Positions 25,245 to 38,150 of a stretch of DNA of 64,000 nt are shown in pieces. The position numbers were made by a program, and so were the translations under genes. This DNA comes from Epichloe hybrida (taxonomy: Eukaryota; Ascomycota; Sordariomycetes; Hypocreales; Clavicipitaceae), in the NCBI GenBank assembly GCA_019022495.1, contig JAFEKR010000003.1:930001-994000 (forward strand), given 5' to 3'. The stretch's first letter is position 1. Each line of letters begins with the position of its first letter. The notes beneath the pieces are model-generated. The model was given only the letters and a program-made list of their open reading frames with translations, had not been told where the DNA came from and made no database searches.

Positions 25245-28200
25245 AATAGCAACAGGCAAACACAGGAGCTTAATTAGTAGTAAAAACAACAAATTAGCAA
25301 CGTTCCTTTTATAGTATAGTTAAAGATAGCAGAGGAATCTAGACCTTCTATAAAAGCAAAGGCTACTAGTAATAGTAAGGCTCTAACTATTGCCCCTAAA
25401 AGACCCCAAGAGCATAAATTACCCTTATGCCTTTAATAGCTTACTTATAACTTCTCTAGTAATTAGAAAGAATCCATTAAGCTAGATCTAGAGACTACTA
25501 CGTAGCTTAAGCTTAACAACTAGATTATAAGATTTATTAACCTTAGTAAGCATTAAGGTTAGAGAGATAATAACCTATAGGAATCATTCTAAGAAGACTT
25601 TAAAGGCTAGTCTAAAGACACCTTTAAAAGGGCATCTAAGGATATTATTAGAGAATTACATAATTCTTTACAAGATCACGGCGTCCTCGTTAAGCAAGGC
25701 CTAGAATATTTAATCCTAGTATTACTTAAGGAAGTGCTTTATTAAACCTTAATGCCTCTTTAGTTATAGGAAAGATCACAAGAAAGACTACAATCTTCTA
25801 AACCCCTAGAACCTTAACATTAATAGCCCTAATAACCTACCCTAGAAATTACCCTTCCCTAACCCTAGAGATTGCTTAAACCCTTATAAGAACCCCCGTA
25901 ATAATCCCTATTATATTAATAGCTCTATCCGGATAATTATTATTAAGAATAACTAGTGGACCGTTATTCATAACAAATTATGCCTTTATAGTAATTCCCC
26001 TCTGAAGATTAAATTATAAAGAAGATCTCGGAGCTTATAAAGATATATAAGGATAGTAACCACTATAGTAGAAAGCTATATAACTTCTTAATGCTAAAGA
26101 TCACGCTCTTTAAAAATAAGTGTAATAGAATTAACCTCCCTTAAACATATTATTAGAAGGCTTTCCCTATTATGTTAATAGGTAATGCTAAGTAATACTA
26201 CCTTAATTACCTCTTTAGGAATAACTATTCCTATAAAGAGATAATTACTTATATCTATTAGCGCTTTAAGATAGAAAGTAACTAGTAATTCTATTACCGT
26301 GAGTGGAGTAGTATAACGCTAAAGAGTATAATTAAGAAGAACCCTAATAAAAGCAAGCTTAATTACCTTAAGATTATGTTATTAACCCTTAAGAAAATCC
26401 ACAGAGGCCTATACCCTGCTAAAATAGTAGATACTAAACTCTATAAGCAAGCTTTAAACGCTATAGCTAGTATGCCTAAATATTAGATAGTGGAATATAT
26501 GCACTCCGTAGGCTTTAAGAGTCTTGCTAGAGACCTTCGTAAGGTAATCACTATTACGGAATTAAATAAGAAGTCCTCCTAATACCTTTAGTACTAATAA
26601 GGAGACCCTCTAGAGGCTATATTTACTAATCGTTAGTACAGATAACAATCCTGCGGCAGAGGAAGCTATTATAAATAAAGCCCTAGGCTAAGCACTAAGC
26701 GCTACTTTATATATAGTAAGAGTAGCTGCTAGTCTTTTAATTACTTTGCTAAAGAGCGTTAGAAGGAGAAAGACCGCTAGTAAGCTAGCAAAACACATTA
26801 TACACCCCCTTTAGAGAAGAGATTCTAGGCATTCCTTACCTCTTATAAAGGGCAGAATAATAATAAGCCTAAGGAAGGCTTAGGTTAGAATTAGGAATTA
26901 TATCTTTCAGCCTACACAGAAGCTAAAGATAATGATAATAATATGAAGAAGCTACTATTAATAGCATACCTAAGTATCATATAATTCTTCTACTCCGGAC
27001 CACAGACCAACCACAATGCCACTAACGCTAACGTTCTCGTAACCTTGCATAATTAAGCTTTTTAACACGCATTCCTTAAATAAGAACTCTATAAGCCATA
27101 AGAGTGTGATAAAGGATTAATCTACTATATCTCTAAAGAACACTATTCTAAAGAGGTCTTTAGAGGGATTATGCCTAATACTAGCGCCGTAGGGAAATTA
27201 AGTGCAGGAGAGGCATAAGTAAAAGCTCTACTAAGATTAATACCTTTACTAAAAGTAATCCCCTACGAACCCTAAATCATTATATTTAGCACTGGATTAG
27301 CAGTTATAAGAGGAATCCTCTATATGCCTACGGAACTTAAAGAGCTTAAATTCTACGTCCTTAACATAGCTACCCCCTTTCTCTTCTTTATTAATAATAT
27401 AAATAAAATGCAAGTTAAGATTAATAACCTTACTAATATACTTATCTAAGGTAATAAGACTATACCCATTGTGCAACAATAGGGCTATCCTTAGTAGTTA
27501 CTAGAAGTAAGAGAAATAGTTACCTTCCACCTTTTAGAAGGAGATATCCATTAATTGCATCGTTAACTTAGTTACCCTTCTATATAATAACTTATAAAGA
27601 TCCTTTACTAAGCTAGCCATAAAGTTAAACGCTAGGTAATTAAGGAATTAACTAAAGTCTGCCACTATTACTAGATACACGGAAAGGCCCCTAGCTAATT
27701 TAAATTTATAATTAAGGATAATCACGAATTTAACTACAAGATCATTATTAATATTATGCAAATCAATAGCTAACTAGTGCTTTACATTATTAATTTAGTA
27801 ACCTTGTTCTAAGTAGCCTAATTCCTTAATCTAAAGAAGCAGAAGGCTTAAGATATCTAGGATATAATCCGCGAATATTAGATTAATACTTATCTTAGAC
27901 CTCCAGATTAGATTATTCATAATGCTAGTAATAACTTCGCTTCCGCTAAATTTAGGCATTATGCTTAATTAATATTAATTAAAACAGGTAAGATGCCAAT
28001 TAAAGCCTATAATAGCATTAGAAAGGTTAAGAGATACCATAGACCTCTACACCAAGCCTATAATATTATTATAGACTTAATTAAAACAGAGCTCACACTA
28101 GAGTAACATCTCTAAATGGCTGTTAAGGTAATTAATAACTCTGCAGGCCTAAATAGTATTATCCTAACTATACTAGTCTTTAGAGACTACCTGTAAATAA

Positions 28201-30715
28201 TAGATAAGTTATTACTAAGTATCTCTATTATTTAATATACTAAAGTAATTCACAAAGCTACTAATAAAGTCCGCTACTATCTAGCTTCATAGCAGGTTTG
28301 CAATGCCCTTAAAGCCTAGAATAGCCCTAATATAACGCCTATATATTAGCTGCCCCTATAAGCTAATATATATATGTGAAGAGAGAAAGGTAGCTAGTAT
28401 AGCTTATATAAGCTACTTACTACTAATAGAGAGACCTATACTATTAACATGCCCCGTAGCCTAGTGAAGTTCCGCTCTATAGTAATAAAGCCCTATTATA
28501 AAGACTTATATATTATAGAGGGACTAGAGTAGTAGGAGATAAAGCCTAGTAATATAAAGGAAGAAGTAACTATATAACTAACTACTGCTAATAAAAGAGA
28601 TTCTCTAATAGAAGATAGCGAAGAGCTATAGACACTAGCTAAGAGAAAGCGAGGGAGACTAAGAAAGGCCCTTATAGTGTAATTTATAAGTGTAGGAGAG
28701 TCCGACGAAGAGGCTTGTGAAGCCTAAAAGGCCCCGAGGGGAAGCCGTTGGGTCAAAGACTCGTCGCCACGCCCTAAGGGAATAAAAGTGAGGAAAAGAA
28801 AACTGCAATTCATAAGTGCGGGAGAGTCCGACGAAGAGGCTTATGAAGCCCAAAAGGCCCCGAGGGGAAGCCGTCGAGTCAAAGACTCGTCGCCACGCCC
28901 TAAAGGAACAAAAGTGAGGAAAAGAAGACCTTATAGCCCTAAGAAGGACGTTAGTCTAGTTTAGCTCTACATACTTGTGAACGAAGACTAAGAGAAGGCC
29001 TTTATTTAAGAGATTATGACTAGAGGGATGCTAAGCATAGCATTCCTTATAGCAAAGGAAGAGGCTAATTAGAACCTTGCCCTTTAGCTCCGCTAAGAAG
29101 GAAGGATTATAACCCTAGGAAAACCCTTTAAGCAGTCTAATTAAGCTAAGATCAACGCTTTGCAAGCTTGTGATGTGTTTAAATTTATTAAGTATAACCT
29201 AGCGAAGCACAGAGGTCATAGAATCTTTGATTCTCGTATAGTTAGAGAGATTAAAGGCAAAGGAACGGACTCGCTATACAAGAAATCCCGCCTCGTTATA
29301 TAAGGCCATAATGATAAAGGAAAGGAATTCATTCTAACACAATTACTAACAATTCAACGAGCAAGCTAATGACTTATTGTAGCTATTGCTCTATTATTAA
29401 GAAAAAGAGGTATTTACCTTTGGATTCGCGATATTACGTAAGCCTATACTTAATCACACATAGTGCTAACAAGGCTAATTATTATAAGATTACTAAAGCA
29501 AATTACATATCTCTTTCTAGAAGGAACTATAATTGAATTAATTAGACCTCTTTATGGGATTGCAGAGGCTAGAACCTACTAGTAGGTAACGTACTTCCGC
29601 TACTATAGGGTAACCTTAATATAATAACCTTAACCTATAATCCTTACTTATTAATTATAGCTCCGAATGATAAGAACCTCTTTGGCATTATTAGAATGTA
29701 AACTAATGATACATTAGGCCTAAGTGACAATAACTTCTTCTGAAAAGAAGAGAAAGAGCTCTAGAAGGCTAATTTTATAGCTAAAGAAAAGCAATGATTT
29801 ACTGCTAAGAATCCCCTTATCTTTAATGGCTGTATCTTAACCTAGAATACTAATAACTCGCTAATGTTAACCTAGAAAGGCTAGAGTTAGAAGATTAAGG
29901 AAGTTAATCCTTAATCCCTAATAGCAAAGTAAGACTATATAGAATAATAAGCCTAAGGAAGCTATATCATAACTATGTACTAACTAGAAGCTTCCTATAA
30001 CCTATTAATTATAGCTTAACACTAAGAACCCTCTAGGAAAGATATCATATACCTTAATAAACGCCTTAAATAGCAGATTAAGAATTAATAACGCGGACTG
30101 TAATATATCCCTTTGGTTCTAGAGAAGGCAAAGCTCTTTATGTTTGTAAATAGATCGCTTGCTAATAATAAGGATTTAAGCTCACAGATTAGATACGTGA
30201 TTATAATTAGTAACGAGATAATGTAAGATAATAATACCTTTATTATAAAAGGTAATATTATTATATATAGCTTAATAAAGAGTAAGAGAGTTACTTATAG
30301 CGCGCTTACCTCCGAGTTATATAGTATAGTTTAAGGCGTAGACATCGCCTACGCGATTTCTATAACTCTATATTAGATTACGGATTAATTAAAGATGCCT
30401 TAAATTCCTATGATTCTCTGTACTAATTCTTTTTTATTATATGAATATCTTATAAAGCTAGGAACCACAAAGGAGAAGAGACTAATGATTAATATCATAG
30501 CCCTTTGTTAATTATACGAAAGGCATAAGATTTACGAAGTCAGATAGATTAATAGTAATAATAATCCGGCGAATATGATAATAAAAGCATTGCTAAATTC
30601 ATTACTTTCCTCTTTAATTAATTCAAATGAATTAATAATTTATGTTAAAGGATAGGTAAAGAGACTTGTAATATTAGGAGATAGGAGCTTAGGCAAGGAC
30701 TAATGGATTAATTTA
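25245..30715 (+). pseudogene. E3 gag-pol polyprotein, stop-riddled
   Basis: Gag includes KATSNSKALTIAPKRP and QDHGVLVKQGLEYLILVL. The zinc-knuckle remnant is near 26700 (YFIYSKSSC). The integrase Cys-pair region is at 27657, with the core QINSQLVLHIINLVTLF (catalytic Asp changed to Asn) and NNFASAKFRHYA. A C-terminal integrase linker contains the 126-bp duplication. The reverse transcriptase catalytic segment reads stop-T-N-D at 29699-29710: one Asp is kept, the other is Asn, and the Gln before them is a stop. RNase H is at 30110-30600 (LFMFVNRSLANNKDLSS; NNPANMIIKALLN). Phase changes between integrase and RNase H, so indels exist. Confidence 0.85.
28679..28930 (+). repeat. 126-bp tandem duplication in E3 pol, GC-rich
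   Basis: Two units of about 126 bp (TGTAGGAGAG at 28691, TGCGGGAGAG at 28817). The period equals 42 codons, so the frame is kept; each unit reads roughly SAGESDEEAYEAQKAPRGS then KDSSPRPKGTKVRKRK. E1, E2 and E4 have one unit. Both units keep CpG sites (CCGACGAAGAGG, GACTCGTCGCCACGCCC) that are converted to TA in the single unit of E1 and E2. Confidence 0.9.
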
Positions 30716-30850
30716 ATTAACCAATGCCGCAATAGCTAATCAGAGTAGCGGATTCCTATTAAGGAATCCACTAGTGTATACTTTCCTTTAATCTGATTTT
30801 TATTGCGTTTTTGAGCTCTTTAGCTATAAAGGAAAAAGAGAGATTGCTAG

Positions 30851-31107
30851 TGTTAATTCCTTTGGATTTTCATTGGTTTAATTATAGCTAAAGACCAGAC
30901 TAATTGTAGGTCCGGCGCAATGCACGCGATATAATTAGCTACATTAATTCGCCACCCCCTTTTATGCCCTACATATAGATTTTGCTTACTTTCCTAGCAT
31001 CTAGACTTTCCCTCTCTTCTCCCTCTTTCCTAGCTAGCTAACTAACTATCATTAACTTCAATTTATACGGGATTTATTACCTGCGCAGGACCTTGGTGCA
31101 ACTAACA
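30851..31107 (+). repeat. E3 3' LTR
   Basis: 257 bp, TGTTAATTCC to GCAACTAACA. The inner half is partly mutated (GTTTAATTATAGC); the outer end is intact (CTGCGCAGGACCTTGGTGCAAC). Confidence 0.95.
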
Positions 31108-33659
31108 ATAGCCCTTACAAGTATTATAGTCTATAATTTAGCTCCCTTAATACCTAGTTAGAATAGTAAGGCAAAGAGATCTAGGGGCGTGGTTAAGTAA
31201 AAGGCCTAAATATTAAGTCTAAAGGCTAGATTCCTATTAGAGCTTAATAATAAAATCTTTAATATAGCGGTTTATTTATTAAATTAAATGCCTTTTAAGT
31301 ATTATAGAAAATAGATTATACTATATAAACTTTAGTAGAATTAGGCTAGGAAAACTATCCTTACTTACTCATAGATATTAAAGATCTAAAAGCCCTTAAT
31401 TTCGTATCTATAAGCCTATAAATATAAAGTGTTTCTAAAAATAATAAAAGCTCTAGAGCATATTAAATTAAATAATATAATCCCTTAGTTAAAGCAGAAA
31501 GCTTATATTAAATACCTTATAAGTTATAAGGGTAAATCTTAGTATATTATCTAGGTTCTAACCCTTTATAATTATAAGGTTATTATATTAGTGTATATAT
31601 AGTTTAATAAGGCCTTATTCTTTAAACTAGAAGAAGAGATTAAATTAGTCTAGAAAGAGAAAATATTAGTAATTACGTTACTTAAAGAACTTAAAGCTAA
31701 AGACCTTAATAAAGAAATTAGTTAAGACCTTATAGGAATAGACCTAGAAAAGGAGAATTATAACTTTGAGCTATTAGTTATAAAGTAAGAAAATAATTAG
31801 TTTAAAGTAGAAATATTACCTTATATATTAGGGTAAGAAAGTAGCTATATTAGTGCGTTTTTAACCTCTCCTAACTTTTCTTACAAGGTACTAATTACTA
31901 TAGAGAATATAAAGCTTTAGGTATAAGGTAATAATATACTATTTTATAAGATTAATAAATTTATAAGTAATATAACTACTAAACACACAGAGACTACTAT
32001 AAAGACTAGTAAAATTACTACTAAGAGTAATAAGACTATAGAGAATTATAGTTTATATAATAATAGTATTAATCTAAATAATATTATAACTAGAAAATAT
32101 TAATAAAAGAATTTAAGGAAAGCTAGGTAAGTATAATTTTCTTTTACTTTCTCTATAGTATTCTAAGGAACTTAGTATAATTTATGAATTAAAGATATGC
32201 CTCTAGAACTTCCCTATTATTACTAGGTAATAGTATTACTATATTATAATTACTAGAAGGAAGTAATTCTAAAGGAGCTTTTAAAGCTTCTATCCTTAAA
32301 TTACTAGGAAGATATACCTAAGAAACTAATTAATCCTAATAAATATAAGGAGATTATTAACCTTAGCTAGGTTTTTAAATATAGAACTAATAAAAAGGGT
32401 ATAGTAATAAAGTTTAAGGCTTAAATAGTAGTATAAGGTAATTAATAACTAAAGGATAACCTTAATAACTATACTATAATACTTACTTCTTAATCTTTAT
32501 AAATACTACTTATAGTTTATTATACTAATAATCTTAATACTTAATAATATAATGTTTAGAATGCCTTTCTATATATAAAACTTAAAGAACTTATTTTCTA
32601 TAAGCCCCTAAAGGGTATAAACACAAAAGGTTATCTCTAGAAGATAATTAAAGTATTATATAGGCTATAGGAAGCTCCCTAATAATAGTTTCTTTATTTA
32701 ATAAGATTCCTTTTAGAACTTAGCTTTATTTAAGGGAAAGAAAACCTATATATCTTTATAAAGGATAATTTTATCCTATTTTTCTATGTAGATAATATTA
32801 TAGTGCTATACCCTAATAGATTTAAAGCAGAATTTAAAGAATTATATAAGTGATTAATAAATAGCCTAGAAATTAAGGACTAAGGTAAATTAAAGTAGTT
32901 CCTAGGTATAGAAATTATTAGAAATTATAAAACCAAAGAGATATAGTTATTATAGGAGTTATATATTTAAAAAATCACTTGCAAGTTTATTCCTAATATT
33001 ATTAAGAATAAGTTAAAAAGCTTAATTATAGCTTCTCTTCTAATAGCTATAATTTACCTAAATAATAATAAAGCTTTAGATAAAGAAATTAGCTACTATA
33101 AAGTAATTATAGGCTCTTTAGTGTACCTTTGCATTATTAGAAGACCTAATATAGTATTTATAGCTTTAAAGCTAGCCTCTTTTATAATAAATCTATTAGT
33201 AAAGCATATTAAGCTAGCATAGGGTGCTTTACTATACGCTTAAAACATAAAGAAGCTTTACTTATAATATTTAGGCATAAATAGCTTTAATATATTATTT
33301 TCTAGTATAAATACTTTACTTAGTAATAATCCTAAGACTTAGAAGTTAATATAAGGCTATGTTTTTATTATATATAGTACTATAATTCATTAGAAGTCTA
33401 GAAGGTAATATTATATAATAACTTTATGTATAGAAGTAAAGCTCTTTACCCTAAATTATAGTGTAAAAAAGCATATTTCTCTTAGTAAGCTACTTTATAA
33501 TATTAACATACGCATGCTGCTACTATTAATTATCTACTGTAATAATAAGTAAATAATCTAGATTACTAAGCATATAGAAGGAAGGCTTTAAACTAGCCTT
33601 AAGCACCTTAATATAAATTAAATGTGAATTTAAGAGTAATATATAATAGGTAATATTAA
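31108..33659 (+). pseudogene. E5 integrase end, reverse transcriptase and RNase H
   Basis: Continuation of E5 pol after E3. The integrase C-terminal part reads LLELNNKIFNIAVYLL and a Lys-rich linker. Reverse transcriptase reads IINLSQVFKYRTNKKGIVIKFKA, then NVQNAFLYIKLKELIF and GYLQKIIKVLYRLQEAP. The catalytic motif is FYVDN at 32782-32796, the second Asp now Asn. RNase H follows SLVYLCIIRRPNIVFIALKLAS and ends in LLIIYCNNK. Most stops replace Gln. The frame is cut at about 33660-33672 by the LINE fragment; a short tail continues at 34181-34363. Confidence 0.85.
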
Positions 33660-33672
33660 GGTAAATTAGATA

Positions 33673-34167
33673 TATATTATTTACGCTAGTTAGCTCTATA
33701 GATAGCTATTACTAGTACTCCTACTACTAAGTTAAAAGGGAAAACCCTATACTAGGAAGAAAAACCCCTTACGTCTGTGTACAAGCTAGCGCTAGCCCTG
33801 TAATAGGTCTGCGCCGCTTAGTGTGTTTCCTATTATAGGTGTTTGTTACTAGCTTACACTAGCCTTATCCTATTAAAAAGAAAAAGAAAGGAAAGATATA
33901 TAGAATAAGAGTTTATAGGCCCCTTCTAGTCCTACTCTAGTGTAATAACATACCTATCCTAAGTCTCTCTGCTTTAGGCTAGGGCAGAGTAAATCCAGAT
34001 TCGCAGCGTTAATTCACTTCTTGTTCACTCTTACGCTTACTCTCCCGTGGCCCCACTTTTTAGCCATCTCTAGCCCGTTCCCGCCTCGTACGTCTAGTAA
34101 AGTCTAAGCACCTGGTTTTATTCTATTAGCACTAGGGGAGGGCAGTTACGGCCCTGGACTGGGGCGG
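33673..34167 (-). mobile_element. 5'-truncated LINE fragment inside E5
   Basis: About 495 bp matching the 3' end of LINE1 and LINE2, on the minus strand with its tail at the low-coordinate end. It is flanked by the 13-bp direct repeat GGTAAATTAGATA (33660-33672 and 34168-34180), the target duplication expected of target-primed reverse transcription. It carries no coding sequence, only 3' untranslated region. It keeps far more CpG and CpA than its surroundings (for example 34030-34170), so it was mutated less. Confidence 0.9.
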
Positions 34168-34180
34168 GGTAAATTAGATA

Positions 34181-34363
34181 AAGACCTTTAAAATACTTAT
34201 AGATAGCTTTATAAAGCCTTTATTAGGTTAAATACATAGGGATTTCTGCTATAGAATTAGCCTAAGGGAGATTCTTACCTAATTATAACACTAGAGATTA
34301 TTTATAATATTTTCCTACGCCTTAGTTTATTAGCTTTAATAGATATCTTAGCTATAGGGGATA
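34181..34363 (+). other. E5 pol tail and 3' untranslated region
   Basis: The end of the E5 internal region after the LINE fragment, including a degraded C-terminal tail and, just before the 3' LTR, the purine-rich GCTATAGGGGATA that could hold the polypurine tract. Confidence 0.6.
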
Positions 34364-34583
34364 TATTAGGAAAAGCTCCCTAAAGCATTAGATATGTAAG
34401 CAAGGGTTACGCATTAACTAGTATAAGACATTGGTAAAGATAAATATATTAGAAGTACCTCTATAGACTAGTTATTACTATAGCACACTATGTACCTTTT
34501 AGGTACAAAAGTCAGGTGCTGTTAGCACCTCTGATTGATCGAATTGAACATTTTTTATCATCTATCTACACCCCTACCTGACA
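34364..34583 (+). repeat. E5 3' LTR
   Basis: 220 bp, TATTAGGAAA (terminal TG now TA) to CCTACCTGACA. The inner half is AT-converted; the outer half is intact (GTCAGGTGCTGTTAGCACC, GATTGATCGAATTGAAC). Confidence 0.95.
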
Positions 34584-37500
34584 GTAAGATATTTTAAATA
34601 GCTCTCTTACTTTACTACTTACTCCCTAAGTAAAGGCTTAACTATACCTTATAAAAGACTTAGTATAGTAATAAAACCTATTATTATAGTAAGTAAAAAA
34701 AGAGAATACCTTATAAATATAAAATAAAGCACTAAATAACTAAGATTAGGAAGTATTAAATAGTATATAAAGTAACTTAAAGCTAAAATAAAGCTAGTAT
34801 AAGATAGTAATTACTAATAACCCCCCTAATTAATATAATAATATTATAAGTCCTTTTCTAGAATATAAATAAGAAGAATAAATTAGTATATATAACGCTT
34901 TATTACTAGACTAATATAGATATAATTATAATCTAAGAATAGGAATAAATAAGAAACCTATAGTCCCTAGCACTAGGCCTTACCTAGTTTTAACTTATAT
35001 ATTATAATAAATATAATATAGTATATATAAATAAGAAATATAAAGTAAGGTTATAGTTAGCTTAGGGAGGGACTAACTAGTTACTAATAAAGCTATAAGA
35101 AGTTAATATTTACTTTATTTATTTAAAGGGATATAGTAATAACTAAAATACCCTTATTTATATAATTAACCTAGAAAAGCCTTATAACTAAAGTATATTT
35201 ATAAGTAACTTTAACTAAAAGCACTCTCTCTAGGATAAGCTAGATAGGAAAACTAATAAAGTAAATAAACTACTAGAGTTTATAAACTAGTAAAGGCTTA
35301 GACTTATTATACCTTAAGGTAAACTTATAAGATAATATAAAGATAATAAAGATAGTACTATTAATCTAGTATAAGCTATACTAAATATTAGAATTTATTA
35401 TAAAGGCGCTAAAGATATTCCTAGATTTAACTATATTCTATAACTAATTAGTATCTTTAATAAATAGTATAAAGCTATCCCCTAGGTTCTTAAATATATA
35501 TAGGGAGCTATAAACTAATTATATATAAAAGTAAAGGCTATAATTAGACTCTAGCTTAAAAATATACTAAACTTATATAATAAAAAGGGAATAAATAACT
35601 ATATAATATACCTTATTATAAGCCTATAATAAATTATAAATAAGGTAGTCTTAAAGAAAGCCTAAGAACTCCCTAGCTTAGAGATATAGTAGTTAAGGAA
35701 AGCCTAAGAGTTAGTTAGTAAAGTAAGGTAAGCTAAGAGATAATAAAGATACTAAAGAACTAATATAAACTAGTAAGCTTATACTAAGGTAAATAAGAAC
35801 TAAGAATATATTATTAAGGAAAAGAAAAGAAATATATAAAGGGATATATTATAAAAGGCTAATATATAGAAAAAAGATAGAGGGGTTTAGAGGCTTAAGA
35901 GCTAAGCCTAGCTTTAAAGCTGGGCCCCCCTAGAGCTCCCTAAACTCCCTAAGCTAGAAAGAAATAAAAATAACCTTAACTTAACTACTATATATAATAA
36001 TAAAGCTAGTATACTAGTATAAGATTCTTCCTTAAGCTAATAGTAAACCTCTTATATATACTAAACCTTTCCTTTCTAAAGCTAGAAAATATACTATTAC
36101 TAAAGAAAGAATAATTTAAGTAAGAGAAAATTAATAATATCTTAGTAAATATAGCTAGCTAGAAGGCGCTAGGAGATAATAAACTCCTAGTAAGCCTTAT
36201 TAAAGCCTATAATAACCTAGCTAAAGATACTATAGCTAGGCTCCTAAATATAGTCCTAGAAATAAGCTACTTTCTAGCTTACTTCTAAACTATAAGAGTA
36301 GTAATAATTAGGAAACCTAGTAAAATTACTAAGGAAATAAGGAAAGCTAATATATAAAGACTAATCTTATTACTTAATATAGTAAGAAAGATTATAGAAA
36401 TAATAATAGTAAAGTAACTTATAGCCTTTACTAAGGTAAAGGAGCTACTCCCTAAACTCTAGATAAGTAATAAAATAAATAAATTAATAAAAACTATAAT
36501 AAAAGTTCTTATTAAGTATATAAAAGAGGCTTAGGGAAGGGGTAGTATTACTTTACTAGTATATATAAATATATCTTTAGTATTTAATAAAGTTAGTTAC
36601 TTATACTTAATATACTTACTTATAAAGATAAAAGTTTTATAATAGCTAATAATAGTAATATAAAGCTTTCTTATAAATAAAATAAGCTAGCTTAGCTTTA
36701 ATAAAGAACTCTTTAAACTATTTATAATTAAGGCTAGTACCTTATAAGGTTTATTTTTTTTCTTAATTCTTTTCTTACTTTACTTAGTAAAGCTTTATAT
36801 TTACCTCTAGGCTATTTTAAGTATAATAGCTATAGGATTTATAAATAATATAAATATAATAGGCTTTAGTAAGAATATAGTATAGACTTAAAAAAAACTT
36901 AAAGCTATATAGAAAATTTATAAGAAATAAGTAAAGTAAGTAAAAGTTAAGTTTAACTTAGCTAAAACTAAACTTATATACTTTAGTAAGTCTTATAAAC
37001 CTTCCTAGGCTAGAGTTTAACTTTAAGTAAAGAAAATAATACTTATAGAATTATATAAATTCCTAGGAGTATAAGTTAATAAAAAACTTAACTAAAGTAC
37101 TTATAGAAATATTCTTAAGGGTAAGTTAGCTTAGTAGTAGCTTATACTCTTTAAGCTAGTAATATTAGCTTAAGAATATAGCTTTAGAGATACTAGACTT
37201 CTATATATATAAGTAGTCTAGCTTATTCTTACTTATAAAGTAAGTGCTTACTATACCTTTACTAAGAAAGAAGAAAAGCTAAGAGAAGTAGTAAAAAGCT
37301 TTATAGTAAATTAATTAGCTTACCTCTAGATGATTATAAGGGTATTTAAGGCTATACTTATTAAGTTATTATATAACTAAAGATTAAGACTTATATCCCC
37401 CCCTTTAACTTTTACTTAAATAAAATAAAGTAAAGGTTTAAAGATAGAATTATTAATAGTAAGATAGTAAGAATAATCTAAGCTATACCTAACTTAGTAG

Positions 37501-38150
37501 TAATAGTGTTATACTATAGAAAAAAACCCTTACTTATTAATAATAAGCTAGATATAAATCTAAATAAGAAATAGAAGAAATATTAGGAAAGCTAGTATAA
37601 TAAAGAGAGGCTAGCCTAGAGTAAATATATTAGAGAACTAACTAAAGATTACTTACTCTCCTATAACCTAAAGAAAATCTAGGAATTTCACACTAATATA
37701 AATAAGTATATCTCTTTAATAATTATTTAATTATATATAGAAAAGATAGGCTTAAATAAGTTTCTATTTTAAAGAAAGGTTCCTAGGGTAGTTTTACCCT
37801 TATATAGCTATAGTTAAGCTATAAAAAACTAATACTATATACTAGTTAATTATAGTAAATATAATTATAAGTAACCCTAGTAGTAATAGCTTACTAATAT
37901 ATAGGAGGTAAGGCTAGCCCTAAATAAACCTTAAAGAGTAAAATATTTAGCTAAATAGTTCCTTAGTATAAAATAACTTTAATATTACTTATTAGTATAG
38001 AAGCTAGCTATAAGATAGCTTAGAATACTACTAGACCTAGGCTAACTCTATTAATAAATAAAAAACCTCCTAATTATAAATCTAGTATAAGGAATAAAAT
38101 AAATAGTATAAGTATAAAGGTAAGCTAGGGGAGGGACTAATTTTATGATT
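34584..38150 (+). pseudogene. LINE1 ORF2: endonuclease region and reverse transcriptase
   Basis: ORF2 of a LINE nicks the target and copies RNA into DNA. The endonuclease region occupies roughly 34700-35900 by position and collinearity with LINE2; its catalytic motifs are unreadable. Reverse transcriptase reads LILFLLYLVKLYIYL near 36775-36830 and GFINNINIIGFSKN at 36835-36876, where fungal LINEs have GFVDDVN: both catalytic Asp are Asn. Then FNLAKTKLIYFSKS, YKFLGVQVNKKLN and YTxVVQPILTYKVSAYYT, the usual block order after the catalytic site. A C-terminal RNase H domain cannot be confirmed. Stops are dense. Confidence 0.8.

Larger units (their letters stand above)
24244..31107 (+). mobile_element. 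Ty1/copia retrotransposon E3 (family A), complete
   Basis: 6864 bp, LTRs of 257 bp, exact target duplication ATAGC (24239-24243 and 31108-31112), inserted in the E5 integrase region. It is the least mutated of the four family-A copies. It is longer than E1 chiefly because of a 126-bp tandem duplication at about 28679-28930, and it lacks about 24 bp near 28545 that E1 and E2 keep. Confidence 0.95.
21879..34583 (+). mobile_element. Ty1/copia retrotransposon E5 (family B), nest host
   Basis: A copia element with 220-bp LTRs and exact target duplication GTAAG (21874-21878 and 34584-34588), inserted in LINE1. Without its two inner insertions (E3, 6864 bp plus duplication; LINE fragment, about 0.5 kb plus duplication) it is about 5.3 kb. 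It carries gag, protease, integrase start | E3 | integrase end, reverse transcriptase, RNase H | LINE fragment | 3' end and 3' LTR. It is a different family from E1-E4, with a canonical FYVD reverse transcriptase motif. Confidence 0.93.

Noticed and set aside
24938..25246. 102-codon plus-strand open frame with hydrophobic segments, possible envelope or membrane protein
   Set aside because: Sits in the untranslated leader of E3 and is interrupted in E1 and E2. The T-rich sequence gives a spurious hydrophobic peptide.
28659..28853. 64-codon minus-strand open frame with an internal repeat (GFISLFVGLSRTYELQ)
   Set aside because: Antisense to the duplicated 126-bp segment of E3 pol; the repeat in the peptide is that duplication.
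21879..34583. Separate solo LTRs at 21.9 kb and 34.4 kb
   Set aside because: They share the target duplication GTAAG on their outer sides and enclose continuous pol sequence once E3 is removed, so they are the two ends of E5.
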